This document shows, in pieces, positions 37,837 to 51,495 of a stretch of DNA of 64,000 bases. Source of the stretch: Annona cherimola (Eukaryota > Streptophyta > Magnoliopsida > Magnoliales > Annonaceae); contig CM059977.1 in the NCBI GenBank assembly GCA_030490835.1, positions 15,409,399-15,473,398 of the forward strand, given 5' to 3'. Within the stretch, counting starts at the first letter, position 1, and each line of letters starts with the position of its first letter. Made by a program: the position numbers and the translations under genes. The notes under the pieces are model-generated. The model worked only from the letters and a program-made list of their open reading frames with translations, made no database searches and was not told the DNA's origin.

Positions 37837-39595
37837 TGTTGACTTCTGGAAAGAACCTGTAGGCGCAGCAGATGGAAGTTGCTCAAACATGCCCTAAGAG
37901 ATGAGCAAGCAAGCTTTGGATGCCAGATGATCAACTTGTATACAAACTAGACTCTAGATGGATAAAGTGGTTAGCAGGTTAGATTAGGCTCTAGTAGCAT
38001 AGTTAATACATTGCGAAAAATGCAAATGTGCATGTTGGTTTTCGGATAACAAACGTAAAATGCTGCTACTTCAATTTGACTGCTGCTTTTTTTTCCCCTC
38101 CTCTTTTTGATTAAAAATTTGACTGATTCTTTGTGCCACAAGCGATTTGATTAGCAAGTGAGATTGACAGAAATTCTCTGTCGGACCTGTCTACTCTTGC
38201 ACTTTTGCAGTGTTATTCAGCGTCGAAGCTCGTCATGTATTGCATATGTTACCAGGCGCAGCAGTTGCAAGCCGCGTTAATGTCTCACGTGCAAGTGTAA
38301 TTCCTACTGGGGGTTGCGGTCCCGATGTTGATTATTTTGTTGTATTGAATATTCGGCGTGGCCGGTTCATGGACAGCTTGCCCATCGGGTTAAAGCCCTA
38401 TGTAATAAATGCCACCTTTCCAGCACGCGACGGTCATTAATGAGGTTTGAAGAGAGAGGGCACGAGGCCGCCTTACGCATTTGTGGTTACGGACTGTAGC
38501 CAACAGCTTGCAGTGGGCTCTGCCACAATCAAAAGAACTGGAAACATACGAATGTACAACCAGACAGATAAAATTGTAAGAATTGATTTGTAATAATTAG
38601 ATAGAAAAATGAGATGCAGATTGCAGAATGGAACAATTAAAACAAAACGTACGCCTGTACGATTATAGTCAAAAGAGTCTTGTCATCCCAGCCAGCAATG
38701 GGTGGGGTTAGGGGGTCTCTACTAATGGGTCCCTCGTAGTAGAAAGCCGAAGAGGGTTCTATTTATCCCATGCGAAGAAGGGATTTGGAATACGATTTTT
38801 TGTTCGGTTGTTTCATTTTGGAATCATAATTTATGGGGAAATTTTTTCTCGTACTCATAATATTTTCTCTTAATTTCTTACATGCCTGTAATGTTTAATA
38901 AATTTCTCATATGTCAATAATATTTCACCTTAAATTCTTATGTCGTTAATACAATTATTATCCATCTTATTTATATGATGACTTTACACATTCTAAATGT
39001 TAAAATTAAGACAACTTAATCTTAACATTACTTAATTGATGATAATAAATCATTAATATATGATATTAAATAATTTCATAATCATTTTAAAGTTAAATTA
39101 TTTCGATTAAAATTTTTTAAAGAAGGCAATATTGTTTTTTTAATGGAATAGATAATTATCATAGTAACAACATGGATATAATAAAAATTTAAGATGAAGT
39201 TTTATGAGTATAAGAGAGAGATGTAAAATGATATAAATATATCATTAATTAGGTGCAAATGTACAAAGGTATAAAAGGAATCCTCCCTAATTTATAATCT
39301 CTCATTTTTCTTCATCGAATTACTACAAATCAAACCAATGAAAACTCTTCCAAATTTTCTTACAAATTAACCCCATAAATTTTTACACATTTCCTTTACA
39401 ACATAAAGAAAGAGTCTAAAAGCTCGTAACAGGGGGGATTGTTGCTCCACACTGGCGGACTATTGCCCCCACGTCAAGCAGCCGATGAGAATCGATCCTG
39501 CACGGCCCGTGTAAACCCCTAGCCATCGTTTGTGGAGGAGATTTTATTTTTATTTGCAGGTGAAACAACATTGAATACTGACAACAAGGGACGTA
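37837..39595. other. Space between the convergent LSM12 and NAT genes
   Basis: The left part should hold the LSM12 3' UTR, with possible AATAAA at 38404-38409. An open frame of 76 codons at 38210-38440 on the plus strand is unrecognised. 38.8-39.4 kb is AT-rich and may be a further MITE (TTTATGGGGA on the left, TCCTCCCTAATTTATAATC on the right), but its ends are not clear. Confidence 0.4.
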
Positions 39596-39601
39596 TTTAT
39601 T
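39596..39601 (-). terminator. Candidate poly(A) signal of the NAT gene
   Basis: AATAAA on the minus strand, about 250 bases after the NAT stop codon, a plausible distance for a plant 3' UTR. Other near-matches exist, so this is tentative. Confidence 0.3.
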
Positions 39602-39848
39602 AGTAAGCTAGCAACGCATAAAATCAACGGATTTAATAGCACATACGAATTTCGATTTCCCACTTGCTACTCATCAAATATACATTAAAAAAACATATAT
39701 ATGAAAAAAACATAAAAGGAATAGTCCGTAAAACTAATCACCACTGACAACATACTCGTGAACCTATAAGTTTGCATCCAAAAGAAGCATTGGCTTATGG
39801 ATGAAAGTACATGAGATCTGGAACTCTTCCACGAGGTTTCGGCACTCA

Positions 39849-42800
39849 TCATACCGACGGGAAGAATTTGTTGAGATTGAATGGCAGGGAATAGAATTCA
39901 TCGCTTCTTGGGTCCGTCCTGAAAGATCGGAATTTATCCCAGAAATGACGGCCCCTATCTTTCCTAGTGGCGCTGTCCCTACGGTGAAGGGTGTTGTCCA
40001 GAAAGTAAGCGATGATACCAGCAACAAATGCTTCTGAAGAGAAGGGCACGTTGATGATATCGTTGAACTGCAAAACAAGAAATAGAAGAGACCACTTAAG
40101 CATATCAGCATACCAGTCAAGGGAACTGGTGAAGCCAAGCTGCATAAGAACATATTTCTTGCATACCCATCTAGCATTGGTGTGAACTGGACCATAACCG
40201 GCGACTGTTCTGAATTCATTGAAGTACTGTGGCACTGATAGACCCATAAAGACGGAGAATCCCAGTATAAACTTTGTTCTGAAGCTGTTCAAGTTGCAAA
40301 ATTGAAGGAAACTAAGACCCGCCGAGCCTGTTCCACCATGCGACAAAAGAAAATGAATACTTCATCGAGTGAGATTCACGAAAAAGAAAAGAAAATGAAT
40401 TCTTTCTCAAGTGGATTTCTATGAATTGTATGATTGGATAAAGACTGACGCTGACTTCATCTTATTTAATTAGTACGTACCCACATAGGCAAAGAAGAGG
40501 CAATATAGGGCTGCAATAATTGGTGCTGGGATGGAAGCAAACACTGCTCCAAACTTTCCTGAACTTGCATTCAACAAGGACATGTTAAGAACCGTCTTCT
40601 AGATGTCAAATAAAAGTAGAAAACCAAATGCATTCAAATTGAGTTCTTGACAACCCCAACTCATAAAGCCGAGGTCAAGGTGTTGAATATGATCCTCAAA
40701 TAAGTTTGTGTGACCACAGCCAAAGGTGCAGGTAATTTACCAAGAATGGAAAAGAATATCATGAATCCTGCAGATATTTGGACAACCCTCCTGCTGCCAA
40801 CCCTTGTTAAAGCTAACAAACCAGCGTTTTCTCTGCCGAAACATAAAGGGTAGGGTTCAGGTTCTTCAATCAAGCTAGCAAGTGTTCATTTATCACTGAA
40901 ACCATCGGAGAAGTTTTTCATGATTTCTTACACAGATACTGAGGACCCAGTTGCAGTTCCAAACAGGCCATCCAACAATATGGCTATTCCCTAAAAGCAT
41001 AAAAGTTAAATAATTATATTTTATCGAAAAAAATATCAGTAGTGTTCTTCTTCATCATAGCTTCTGATAAAAGATAATCAGAGAGTGAAATTTCAGTCAC
41101 CTGCCAACCAACGCCACGACTTAGAATGGAGGCTGGCACCATTGTAGCACTTGCATACCTTGAGACAGCAATAAAGGTACCAGTGGACTGCATTATCATA
41201 GATGACGGTAAACAAATATTGATGGGATTGCATATGCAAACTCTTCACAGGACATAATGCAGAAACAGCTCAAGCCACCAACATAATTGGGACAACTGAG
41301 CAATAATGATTATGAGAAGATGAGTGAAGGTGACAGGTAAAGCAGAAAGCCCAGGAACTATGAGGTGAAGAATCAGCTTTATATCGAAACGAAAAACTTG
41401 GTAAATAATCCCTGAAATGCACCCCAAAATATCAGCTTGTTGAGCATTAACAAACCTCTACAAGAGCAACAAATGAAGCAGCCATCATGGCAAAAGCTTC
41501 TCCTGCATCGAATGTGGGTGTTCCCCATTGAAATGGATATGGAATTCTTATCCTGCATTCATAAGCAAGAAACAAACAAGATTCCAGACAGGAATACATC
41601 AAATGGTATCCTCAAGCCTCAGAAAAGGCACAGCTGCACAAGAAAAAAACTACCTATATTCTATCAGAACTATGCATAAGTAAACTACCTATGTTTCACC
41701 AAAACTGAAGAGGCAAGCTACTGACAGCATGTGATGTATTCATATGAAATCTGAAAAATTACTGTGCACAGGCATTGGTTTGGCTTTTAGGACTCTGAAA
41801 TTTGAATGTGAACACCTTAGAATAATATCTCCCCAAAACAATTGCTACATGCAAATTTTTAGTTAAGATGAATGGATTCAATGGTATAAGTACTAACTTC
41901 AAAGAAAAAATTCAGACGGGAGAGATTTCTTTTCCACTTAATTCACCCACATTTCTAAAGAAATATTGTCATTGTCACCCATAGTTTCGACAACAGAAAA
42001 TGGACAATAGTTGGTTCTTGTATACATCATGTAGTCATATCATATTCACAGGCTTCTAATATCATGTTCAAATACATTTGAAACAGATTAGAGTCAAGGG
42101 ATGTGATCTTTAATCTTCACAACCCAGAATAAAATATTCTCAGTAATATAGAATTCTTTTCTTTTCTTTTTAAATATCAGGGTCATATGATATGGGTGCA
42201 TCCAAAGACAGTAGGAGACTAGAATCATGGCTAGATGTTGCCATCTTCTCTGTCGACGGAAAGTAAAACTTCATTACTTACAGGTGACATAGATCCTTCT
42301 TGCCATAATGAGGATATTAATAAATCCAGTCGTGGTATTATAATTATGAGTAGTTCTTTGTCAATAAGCTGATGAATAGCTGGTCAAAGATTGCTGTTTG
42401 ATGAAAGAAATATATTTACCCCAGCACAATTAAAAAGATTTCTGGATGTTTCATCCAAGAGTTAACATCATCACCACCAAAAAAATAAAAAATTATTCAC
42501 TTGGTAAGAAATAGTCCTTACCAGGGAGCGGCACCAACAAGTCCTGCTCTGTCAGTTCGACAATGATCTTGTGTCTTTGGTGGCCTGCCTTTGTAGGCGC
42601 CACCAACTGTAAGCAGGTGTGCATAGATCCACACAATAGCCACAGAAAAGATGACAGCAAACCTATCAAAGACATGTTTGTCTAGGCGAATAACATGGGG
42701 TACATACTGCAAAACCACAATGTCAAACGGGAGTCAGGCATCAGTAACATCATCAAAAGCTGTTTTTTCACAAAACCAAAAAAAAATACAAACTGAGAGA

Positions 42801-45348
42801 ACGTTTTAATGTAGGAAGAGGATAAAAACTGAAATTGTAGAGTTGATGGAGAGTCTCGCAGTACAAGTAGCCAAACAAACACAACAGAATCAGAAAGAAA
42901 ATACAATTGCAAATGTTGAATACTTTGTGATATACAGAAAGATACACAAAAAGAAATAGTGCTCCAAGATTTGGGATGCTATCCATTAAAGCTGTACCTG
43001 AGAAAAAAATATCAACAATATTATCTGAGGTAGCCCAACTTCAATGCATTTTGCAACCTAAACAACAAAGCAATGGGTTTGATCAGCACCACATATTAAA
43101 TGGGCAGGAGGGAAAACAGATTAAAGTTATCCTTAAGGAATCGAGTCCTTTCCCCATTTTGATTGGCATGCTTATTTCAAGTTGTATTTACCATTTGCAC
43201 CTCAAACCTCAAAATTTCTTCTCAATACAGGATTGACAATTACAATGCTAAACAGAATCAACATTGCAAAATGGGGTGGGGTGGGGGGTTCCATTGAAGA
43301 GGACATTTGTTCTGTCAAGAATCACATCAAACACAGCTTAAAAAAATAAGATAAAATAAAAAAGGATGACATATAGACACCTACCCCAGGGAAACCAAAC
43401 TCATAGAGTCCAAACCCAGCAAGTGAAACCAATGGGACTGCAGAAAGCGGAGCTAAGAACCTGAAAAAGAAAATAAGAAGAAACGAGAGAGGGAGAAGAG
43501 AGTAAGATCCACATTTCGTCAAGAGAAAGAAAACTTTCACACTTCTTTTATCTAAAACAAACCTTAGGACATTGCGCCAAAGACCACTGAAGCCAAGGAT
43601 TATCTGAAGAGTTGAAGCAACAATCAGTGCACCCTGGGTTCCTCGTACAATCCGCTTGAATTTCTACACAGCCCCCAACAAACCACCGCGATCAGTGCCA
43701 ATTTAGAGTCAAAACAAACATGATTAACTATCAAGTGGATGGCATTGCAAATAACCTCTTCGGGGTCCACAAGGGAATTGCTGTATCGACCAGCCAGAAT
43801 TATTGAGATGGTCGGTGCAACAAAGGTGTATGAGGCACCAATCACAGCAGGCAAACGAGTCCCAAAGAATGTTTGCAACAGTGTGTTCAAACCAGCAACA
43901 AACAGGATAGTCTGTATCAGTCTTGCTTTTTCATCCTGTGGAAGCAAAAACAAACGGCCATGTTAATGCAATGGGCTTGAAACAAGAGATCAAATAAGCA
44001 GGCTAAGTAGAAATAAGACTATAATATGTTCTGGTGAGAACTAAGAAGCATTTTATATTTTATATCTTGCTCGCGTTCCAGCTGCCTCGAAGAGCTGCCC
44101 ATTGAGAAAGTCCACAGGAACAGTTTCCACGACCACCTCTTGTTTCTATAACTCCATGTCCAATCGAGCAGGAAGTTCCTATGGACTATAAAAGGGCATG
44201 TGTGTATATTCAGCAAAGGCTCCCAAGTCTATTCACTAAACCTCCAATCCTGAATTCATAGGCAACGAAGTTGTAAAGAAAGTGTAATTTTGCATTCTAG
44301 AACTCTGAGAAGCCTATTAATCTCTTGGGATTTTCTTATTTCTTATTTTATTTTATTACAATTTTTCTATATACGATATTCTCTTGGACACGTACATTTC
44401 CTCCTCCCATCTGAGGAACAAGAGCAGTCGGGATGATGACTGTAGTGCCCAGCATAACAAGGTAATGTTGGAAACCAAGTAGAATAGCCTCCGCTGCATT
44501 AAGAAAACACCATAAGTGAATAATTCTCTGATTGAAATTCAATCGATTGCATATAAAAATAAATGAAATGCTAGCTTATTCATCATTTTCCAATCCAAGG
44601 AGTTGGGAAAACACGTTTCGTGAATCCAGAGCCATGTAATGATGGGCCGTACACCACACGCCATTGAGGATGATAGAACATCCAACTGTCCATATTCGAT
44701 GAATTCCCAGAGAAATCGAGTAACAGTTTCCTCACCATGCAATCACTCTGCCGCTGATTGAAAGGTGCAAGACCCTTCAAATCTGGCCGAGTTTAATGGC
44801 ACGCCGATCCAAATACCATACAAACAATTGAAAAAGTTTTAACAAACAAAGGGGGGAAGCAGATAAACCAAATGAGTTATGACAAGAAAACTTCAAAGAA
44901 GGAAATTAGATTCACAAACAATCGGGAAAGGATAGGGAATAGTAGCACCGAGAATATTAAAATAATTAATCCCGAAGTCCCAGTAAAAAACAATGGCTGC
45001 TAAAAGCAGAAACAGAAATTTTCTTTGAAAAAGAACAAAATCGTCACAAAAAACACTACAAAAATCTAAATGGTAAACCCAAATGAATTTCTGCTATATT
45101 CCAATCAAAATAAATCACAGCCAAACAAATTCCAGCAATAGAGAAAAAGAAATGCAAACTGGAATAATAAATAATAAAAATAAAAGCAAGCAGAGAAGAG
45201 AAAACAACTGACGCCATGGTGGGGGGCTAGTGATGCAGTAAGAAATGTTGGGCAGTTGATCTTTCACCGGGTGAGGCTGCAACTCATCCTGCTTCACCGC
45301 AGGCGCTTGACCTCCTCCTCCGCCGCCGCCGCCGCCGCCTCCTGCCAT
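39849..45348 (-). CDS. NAT6: Nucleobase-ascorbate transporter, NAT6-like
   Basis: Fourteen exons, all with GT-AG introns and in-frame joins: 45348-45213, 44493-44396, 43935-43756, 43663-43563, 43460-43385, 43057-42998, 42706-42522, 41552-41456, 41187-41101, 40990-40932, 40832-40741, 40558-40481, 40327-40167, 40067-39849. The product is 542 residues, close to the family length. It starts MA then eleven Gly, contains the cytosolic HPVKDQL and ITSPPPWPEA stretch, the Gln-His pair of TM1 (Q54-H55), and the NAT signature ENAGLLALTR at 361-370. It ends FYSLPFNLNKFFPSV, as in NAT6/NAT7. It should be a multi-pass plasma-membrane carrier; family members elsewhere move purines, uracil or xanthine, and the substrate here is unknown. 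NAT6 rather than NAT7 is a best guess. Confidence 0.95.
45305..45342 (-). repeat. Poly-glycine codon tract at the NAT N terminus
   Basis: A run of GGN codons (mostly GGC/GGA) encodes eleven Gly right after Met-Ala. It is a coding microsatellite (GCC on the plus strand), prone to length change. The family commonly has a Gly run here. Confidence 0.85.
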
Positions 45349-46800
45349 TCCTGTTCTTCCTTTTCTCCTCCTCTACCAAAACAAACACCCAACTGTACCC
45401 GCCTCGTCGAACCACACCTCAAGGAACTTCCAGCAAGATTTCAAAACGGAAAGAGGAGTATCCCTCCACAACCAACACGACCCAAACCAGCTAGTCTCAG
45501 CACTGGAGATAACCCGGAGAGAGAGAGAGTGAAGAAAGAGTGAGGCATAAAGAAAAAGGTGGGAATAGGGAAGCAAAGAGGAGAAAAGGAAGGGGCCCAG
45601 GCGTCCAAAAGGAGCAAAAGAGGCCAGCAATCCACTCTGCCAGAGGAATCTTTCTCTGTTCCTCTTTTTAATTATTTCAGACAAATCTCTCCGCTCTCTC
45701 CTAATGCCTCCTTTCCTTCGTTTTCTTTTCCCAAGAGAAATATTTAAAAACTCAAAAAAGAAGCTCCACTGCACCTTTGTATTCCTTCTCCTGCTACCAC
45801 TGCACTGTGGCTCGGGAGAGAAAGCAAAAGAAGCAGAGACTTTTGGCGAGCCAAGTAAAAGCGACGTATCGCTCGGCCGTTCTCTACCCGAAGGTGCAGC
45901 AGCTGCCATGCTCCTGCATCCTAATATAATAATAATTTTTTATTATTGCAGGAGACTAGGAGAGTACTACTACTTTCATTCTCTGACTTATTTCGCATTT
46001 TAAATAAAAATTAGAAAACCGATGATTATTCAAAATGATATCATTACACGCTGTTGGTCTGGAGAGAAGTGTTACTGTGCTCTGGAGCTGATCTCGGCTG
46101 CAGCGAGCTGCAGGTAAAATTCCGTTTCGCAGTTTCAGGTGGCAATCACGGGGCTCGCTGCCGCAGAAATGAGTCATGCCGTGCGAGTTTCACTGCTGCT
46201 GCGGTCGCGGGGGATCCAAAATGACAGGGCGGTTAATAAATGATAGTGGATTTGGAGGTGCATTTATGATCATCGCGACCGTGAAAAATGACATTCTCGC
46301 TGATCCGCGTTTGTTTAATGCTTTCCGATTCAGGTATTATAAATCCGCAGCGATTGACGAGAAAGGTAGCCGAGCGTGGTGGGTCATGTTCGCCTGGACA
46401 TTCGATCAGCCGCATGGCGCGCAAAATCGACGGTTGGTGCGGTCAGCCACGTGAACGAGGTTGTTTTTTTTTTTGTTTGGGGCGTGCGATGGGTGAGCGT
46501 GTCAGAAGAGGATCAAGGAAAAACGGAAAGGTGTGCATGGGAATAGAGTGGGATGGGACGCAACAGCTGATGCGGTAACTGGTAAGAAGGGACGAGCGAC
46601 CGACACATGCTCTTTTACCTCTATGCGCTGCCACGGCTAGCTGTCTCCCGCTAACAGCCTCGCTTGCCCCTCCACGCGGCCCTCCGAACCAAAGCGGCTG
46701 CACGTGGCTGTCGTTGAAGTCCATCCGTCCTATCCACGACGCTGCCAGAACCGTCTCTTACGGCCACGCAGCTGCACCACGAGCCTGGGACTAGTAGCGG
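45349..46800 (-). promoter_or_regulatory. NAT leader and promoter region, otherwise empty
   Basis: Just upstream of the ATG the minus strand is CT-rich, with a GA run at about 45513-45526 on the plus strand. Open frames of up to 178 codons on the minus strand here have no recognised motif and lack conserved structure. The region 46.0-46.8 kb is GC-richer but no gene was found. Confidence 0.4.
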
Positions 46801-47837
46801 AACCTCCGCGGCAACTCCGTTGGGACTCAAGGCAGTATATATCTTTAAAATATATTTTTGTTATCATTTAATAAGTAATAAATTTTAAATATAATTTTTT
46901 CATTTATATCTAAATGTAAGAATTTCAACGGTAGATGTTTTATATTATACGTAACATATATGCACTATGGTTTACATCCTCTTAAACGTTTTGTATATAT
47001 GCATATATTTCGATTGAATGAATCTAAAAAAGCAACATAATTGCCGGACATTTTTATTTGGAAATGGACTCTTTTATCGTTTTTGTTTGTTTAAGAACAT
47101 TATAATATTTAATTATTAGGGTTTTTCTCTACGGGCGATTGATCTGCCTCGGGTACGGCTTTAAGTCATATTACGTGTATAAGTTTAGATGACCTTTTGA
47201 GCATTAATTAAAATCTATGATATTAATAGCAGGTAAGCATTCGTACACAAGTTCACTTCTCAAATATGAAACAATGTGTGAAAACATGTGCCAACAAAAA
47301 GACCCGCATGCCCATGTGCGCATGTTTAGCACATGTTTGAAGTTGTGAGGGAGTGTTAGAATCTTTAGGGGCCCTGATTTAAGGGCAAGATTATTCTTGG
47401 TTTTGTACTGTAACATAGTACAAGGCTAGCCAGGCAGGAAACAGTCCATTAGTTGCCTGTGTAATTTCTTATTTAAATGCATTATGAAAGCATCGCATGA
47501 ATCACCTTAGAATACCATGAGATGAGAATTGAATTATTTTATATTTTCAGTACATTTCTTCTTCATCTGCACAATATTTTAGTTTTTATCACATAGTAAC
47601 TTTATTTTTCTCATTTAGAGTACAATCCTTTCTTCTCCATTCACAATCTAATTTATTTAATCCAAGAGTGAGTAAAGGCTTACAAATAGCGTCTTTCCAT
47701 TCCGCATCGCAGTCGAAACTAACTCAAAAGAACATTATTTGTGCTTATTACCTAAAAGTTGTGCTAACAAGAAGGTGATGACCTACCGCCCATGACATTT
47801 TTTCTCGTCTTTCTTTCATAAGTTATAATTTAATGCG
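46801..47837. other. AT-rich intergenic, no gene seen
   Basis: No recognisable gene or clear repeat end. Confidence 0.45.
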
Positions 47838-48152
47838 TCCAATGTATTGAAATTTCAATACACTCAGGAGCAAAACTCATTTTTTAATTTTTTGAAATTT
47901 TTATAAAACTTTTTTATTTAGTGTGTATTAAGTTCTACCATTTTTAAAAATATGTATATATATTTTTGAAAAATATAGGTATTTTAGTCGTTTTAAAAGG
48001 ACTAAAACTCTCTATTCTAAAAAAAAAATGTACATTTTCAAAAATAATAAAACTTAATTTATAAATTAAATATACTTAGATTAATAATTTTATAAAAAAA
48101 TCTTTTGAAAAATTTCAAAATAAGTTTTATACCCCGGTGCGTTAACGCCTCT
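47838..48152. mobile_element. Family A foldback MITE
   Basis: Left TTTAATGCGTCCAATGTATT and right CCCCGGTGCGTTAACGCC resemble the ends of the 24740 element. The core has TTTTAGTCGTTTTAAAAGG as a near-palindromic centre and TTAAATATACTTAGATTAA on the right. Non-coding; ends approximate. Confidence 0.6.
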
Positions 48153-50006
48153 CTCTCTCTTCTTTTATCGCGGTTGCCTCGGCAGGAAGAGAACAAAAGG
48201 TTAAGTGCTGCCAAAGAGAAGTAAATACGTAAAGCTAATTGGCTTTCCGCCCATTTCCACGAAAGGGTGTAATTATTGAAGGGCCCAGCTTGTGCATGTG
48301 ACATTAACAACCCATTTAGGTGAAATTATTGAAATGGTAAACAATGGGGCCTTCTTGAATGGGAAACACTTTATGCCATGGTAAACAGTTCACAAAATGT
48401 TGGAACACCGTAAATTAATAAAAGCTAACGAATAAAGATGTTCCTCAGATAGAAATAATACATTTGGTAATTCAAAAAATGACTGTGAGTAAATAAAATT
48501 TTGACAATATAGATACTGGGTAAGATTAGGTTCTACCTTCTCATATTCAGAAGTCTTTACACCATCTTTGCAGTTGGGGGAATTTAATTAGTTTGAAGCA
48601 AACTAGTAGCAAAAGTCCTCTTTGATAAAACAAGTTAAAAATTTTACTTTCACCGTGTATTATTTAACTATTTGCAATTACATCTTGCTTTCACTATTCC
48701 ACGTTTTCAATTCAAAAATTACATATATATATATATATTTATTTATTTATTTATTTTGCGCCCTTTATCCAAGATGCTTTGACTACCTTCCGTTTTGCGC
48801 ATTTTAACAATTTTTCTTTTTATGTCTTTTCTTTTATCCAAGACAGAACATGCATTTAAAAAAGTGTAGGGACCAGTGCTAAAAGCTCCCTTTTCACTTT
48901 TCAGTGCACATTTTCTCATTAAGTAATAGTTACTGATATTTAATTATTTATAACAAGGTTACTTTCTCACATCGTCATTACTCATGCTAATAATAAATGC
49001 TTGGTTGCCTTACGGCTAACATTATTCTCGCCCATCACAGTATTCCTATTGCAAAAAAAGTACTTCAAGCATTAATTCTTTCAGCAAATAAAAATTACTA
49101 GATATAATATTATAACTAGTAAATATTTGTTGCACAGTGTTTGTATGCAATTTGAACAAGCATTTGTTGCATATAGTACCATATGTAGCAAATCCATAGC
49201 TTGATTTTAATTAGATATTCACTCGTTGGTGCATTTAGGCATATGATAGCGATGCTATGTAAACATATGTTAGCAAAATCTTTGTTACTTCTAATTATAA
49301 GCAACAAAGTTTTTTGATGTCTTTGTTATTTTTATTTGTGGCGCACATTATTATCCTTAAATTTTTTTAAAAAAAAAAAAAAAAAAAAAACTATTTTGCA
49401 TGTTGCATTTTGTCCCCATATTCGTTTGCGTTGCTTTTACATCAAGTAAGAAAGCTATCAGCCATTGCAAATATGGCCAGACATTTGATTAGCTAGCTAT
49501 CAGCCATCGGAACTTGAAGCACCGACAAGTAAGAATGCTTTAAACCCATTGCAGTGGAGAGTTATTGATGCTGCTCCTGGTCCCACCTTTTGTTTGATGT
49601 GGATGTCAGCCCTTTGATTCGCGATAAGTTTGTGGACATGAATCAACAACGAATCTTGATTTCTTATATAATTTCACATTCTCATTTTACATTATTTGTA
49701 GTTGGTAGCTCATTATCTTTGAATATGGTATATCCCTCGCCCAGTGCCATTCAAGAAACCATAACTTTTGGCCTATTCCCGTGCCGCCTAAAAGCGCAGT
49801 TGTCCAATCATCCATGCATGGCTAACATTCGAAAAGAAACGGACGGAAAAGATAAAAGAAGAACAGGAGAATCTTGATATATGTCCAAGCTCTATTGGCC
49901 AAATAATTAGGTACGACGAAGCATACGAACTTTATTAGTTGTAGAGATTTGAATATGTTGACCGGGCTAGTATCTGGCCTTGAAATTCTAATTTTCGTGG
50001 TATGTA
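48153..50006. other. AT-rich intergenic, no gene seen
   Basis: Short A and AT runs (for example 48723-48740 and 49372-49390). Open frames of up to 95 codons lack recognisable motifs. Confidence 0.45.
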
Positions 50007-50014
50007 TATGAAAG

Positions 50015-50565
50015 CAGGGCTGCTACTGGTCATCGTCAATACGTCAATCCGTTTATAAAAGGGTTTGGATTAAGATTTTTGAATAAATGTTATGATCCTA
50101 CCAACCTATTCGACCATTTAATTAAATAAACAAATTAGGATTGAGATTTTATAATCTGTCAACCTGTTTAGTAACCCGTTTAATTCTTTTAACTCATTTA
50201 ACCCAGTAAAGTTATATATATGTAAACCCCTTGGTTATTTTCACCCTTTAAGTATTCTTCTCGGCATCTAATTTTCATTTTTACATTGTTGTCCTAATTC
50301 CGTTTTCCTATTACTACTCTATTTTTATTTTTCCTGCTGCAAAATACCATCTCTCCTCTCGTTGCGAGATTATTATCTGTTAAAGTCTAGACATTCAGGT
50401 AGTTTGCTATACAACTTGTTAACAATCCGCCAACTTGTTTATTAAATAGGTTAGAGTTGTTGTTTTTTAAATGAGTTAATAAATGGATTATAGTTGAGAT
50501 ATTTTAAATAGATTAGGATCAGGATTGGACTCCAACTCGTCTAACCCGATCTATTAACACCTCTA
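50015..50565. mobile_element. Non-autonomous hAT-like element, copy 2 (551 bp)
   Basis: Flanked by TATGAAAG (50007-50014) and CATGAAAG (50566-50573), an 8 bp duplication with one mismatch. Ends are CAGGGCTGCTACTGG on the left and, other strand, TAGAGGTGTTAATAG on the right. It shares the CCCGTTTAATT-type body with copies 1 and 3, and with copy 3 an internal block including CCCCTTGGTTATTTT. No transposase frame. Confidence 0.8.
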
Positions 50566-50573
50566 CATGAAAG

Positions 50574-51229
50574 TTTAAACCATGTTAGATAAGTGGAGGG
50601 GATATTTATTAAAAAGATATCAAAATATTTTAGAGATATTTTACTGATTCGGATATTGTTGCACCTCTTTTTAGAAAGGAAGTTTTAAGTCTATAAAAAT
50701 TGTGATTAATTATTGTCTACTGTATATTTTGGAATATATTTCTTTTGTGCGACAAATATTATTACAATAAATTTAATTTTATATAGCTACTTTATTTTTT
50801 AAAGTCTACTATAGGGGTATAAAGTAAAAAATATTGCTACTAAAATAGTTTCGGAGAAATTGCTCCCAAAAATATGAAATAAACTCCTCCTACTGAGACT
50901 TAAAGTTTTGACTTTCCCCATCCAGGTGGAATACTTTAGCAATTGCGTGTTGATAAAGTTATGCTGATCTACTTATCAGTGTTGGTGAGGTTATGATTAT
51001 ATACTTAGCTTTAGAGCAAATCTCGCCAAAACTAATTTCAATACAAACTATTACAAGTAGGATGTAAATAGTAATGAAACCCTAGATGCATTTAACACGA
51101 GACTTAATTAGATTTGATATTTTAATGACATTTGATATTAAATGCGACTTAATCAAAATTTGGTCGTGAAAAGATATTCACACCAGGAAAAATTTTAGTA
51201 CCAAATAACAAAAGGAAAGATTTTTTTCA
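50574..51229. other. AT-rich intergenic, no gene seen
   Basis: Nothing recognisable as a gene. Confidence 0.45.
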
Positions 51230-51495
51230 TTCATTCTTTCAATGTTTTCATGTGTTACAAGTATTTTGACATCCAACAAAAATTAAGGATTTTTTTTTTT
51301 TTTTTGAAAAGTTAGAATGTAATGTTATATAACGTAGGTAATGATTATGGGTAAGAAAAAAAGATATTGTAAAGTATAATTTAAAGTGTAACGATAAAAA
51401 AGTAATGATTATGGGTGAAGGAAGTAAAGTTGAATAGATTAAATAGTTGTATGAAAAATATGAAGAAATGATAGTTGTATCGTTAAGATGTAATA
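51230..51495. mobile_element. Family B MITE-like segment
   Basis: GTAATGATTATGGGTAAG occurs with variants at about 51340 and 51400, followed by AGTTGAATAGATTAAATAGT, as in other family B copies. Ends not clean. Confidence 0.4.

Noticed and set aside
38210..38440. 76-codon open frame after LSM12
   Set aside because: No recognised family and no splice link to the LSM12 exons, whose stop codon is clear at 37834-37836.
45373..45909. Open frame of 178 codons on the minus strand upstream of NAT
   Set aside because: It is Ser/Arg-rich and low-complexity, lies in the NAT leader and promoter, and resembles no known family.
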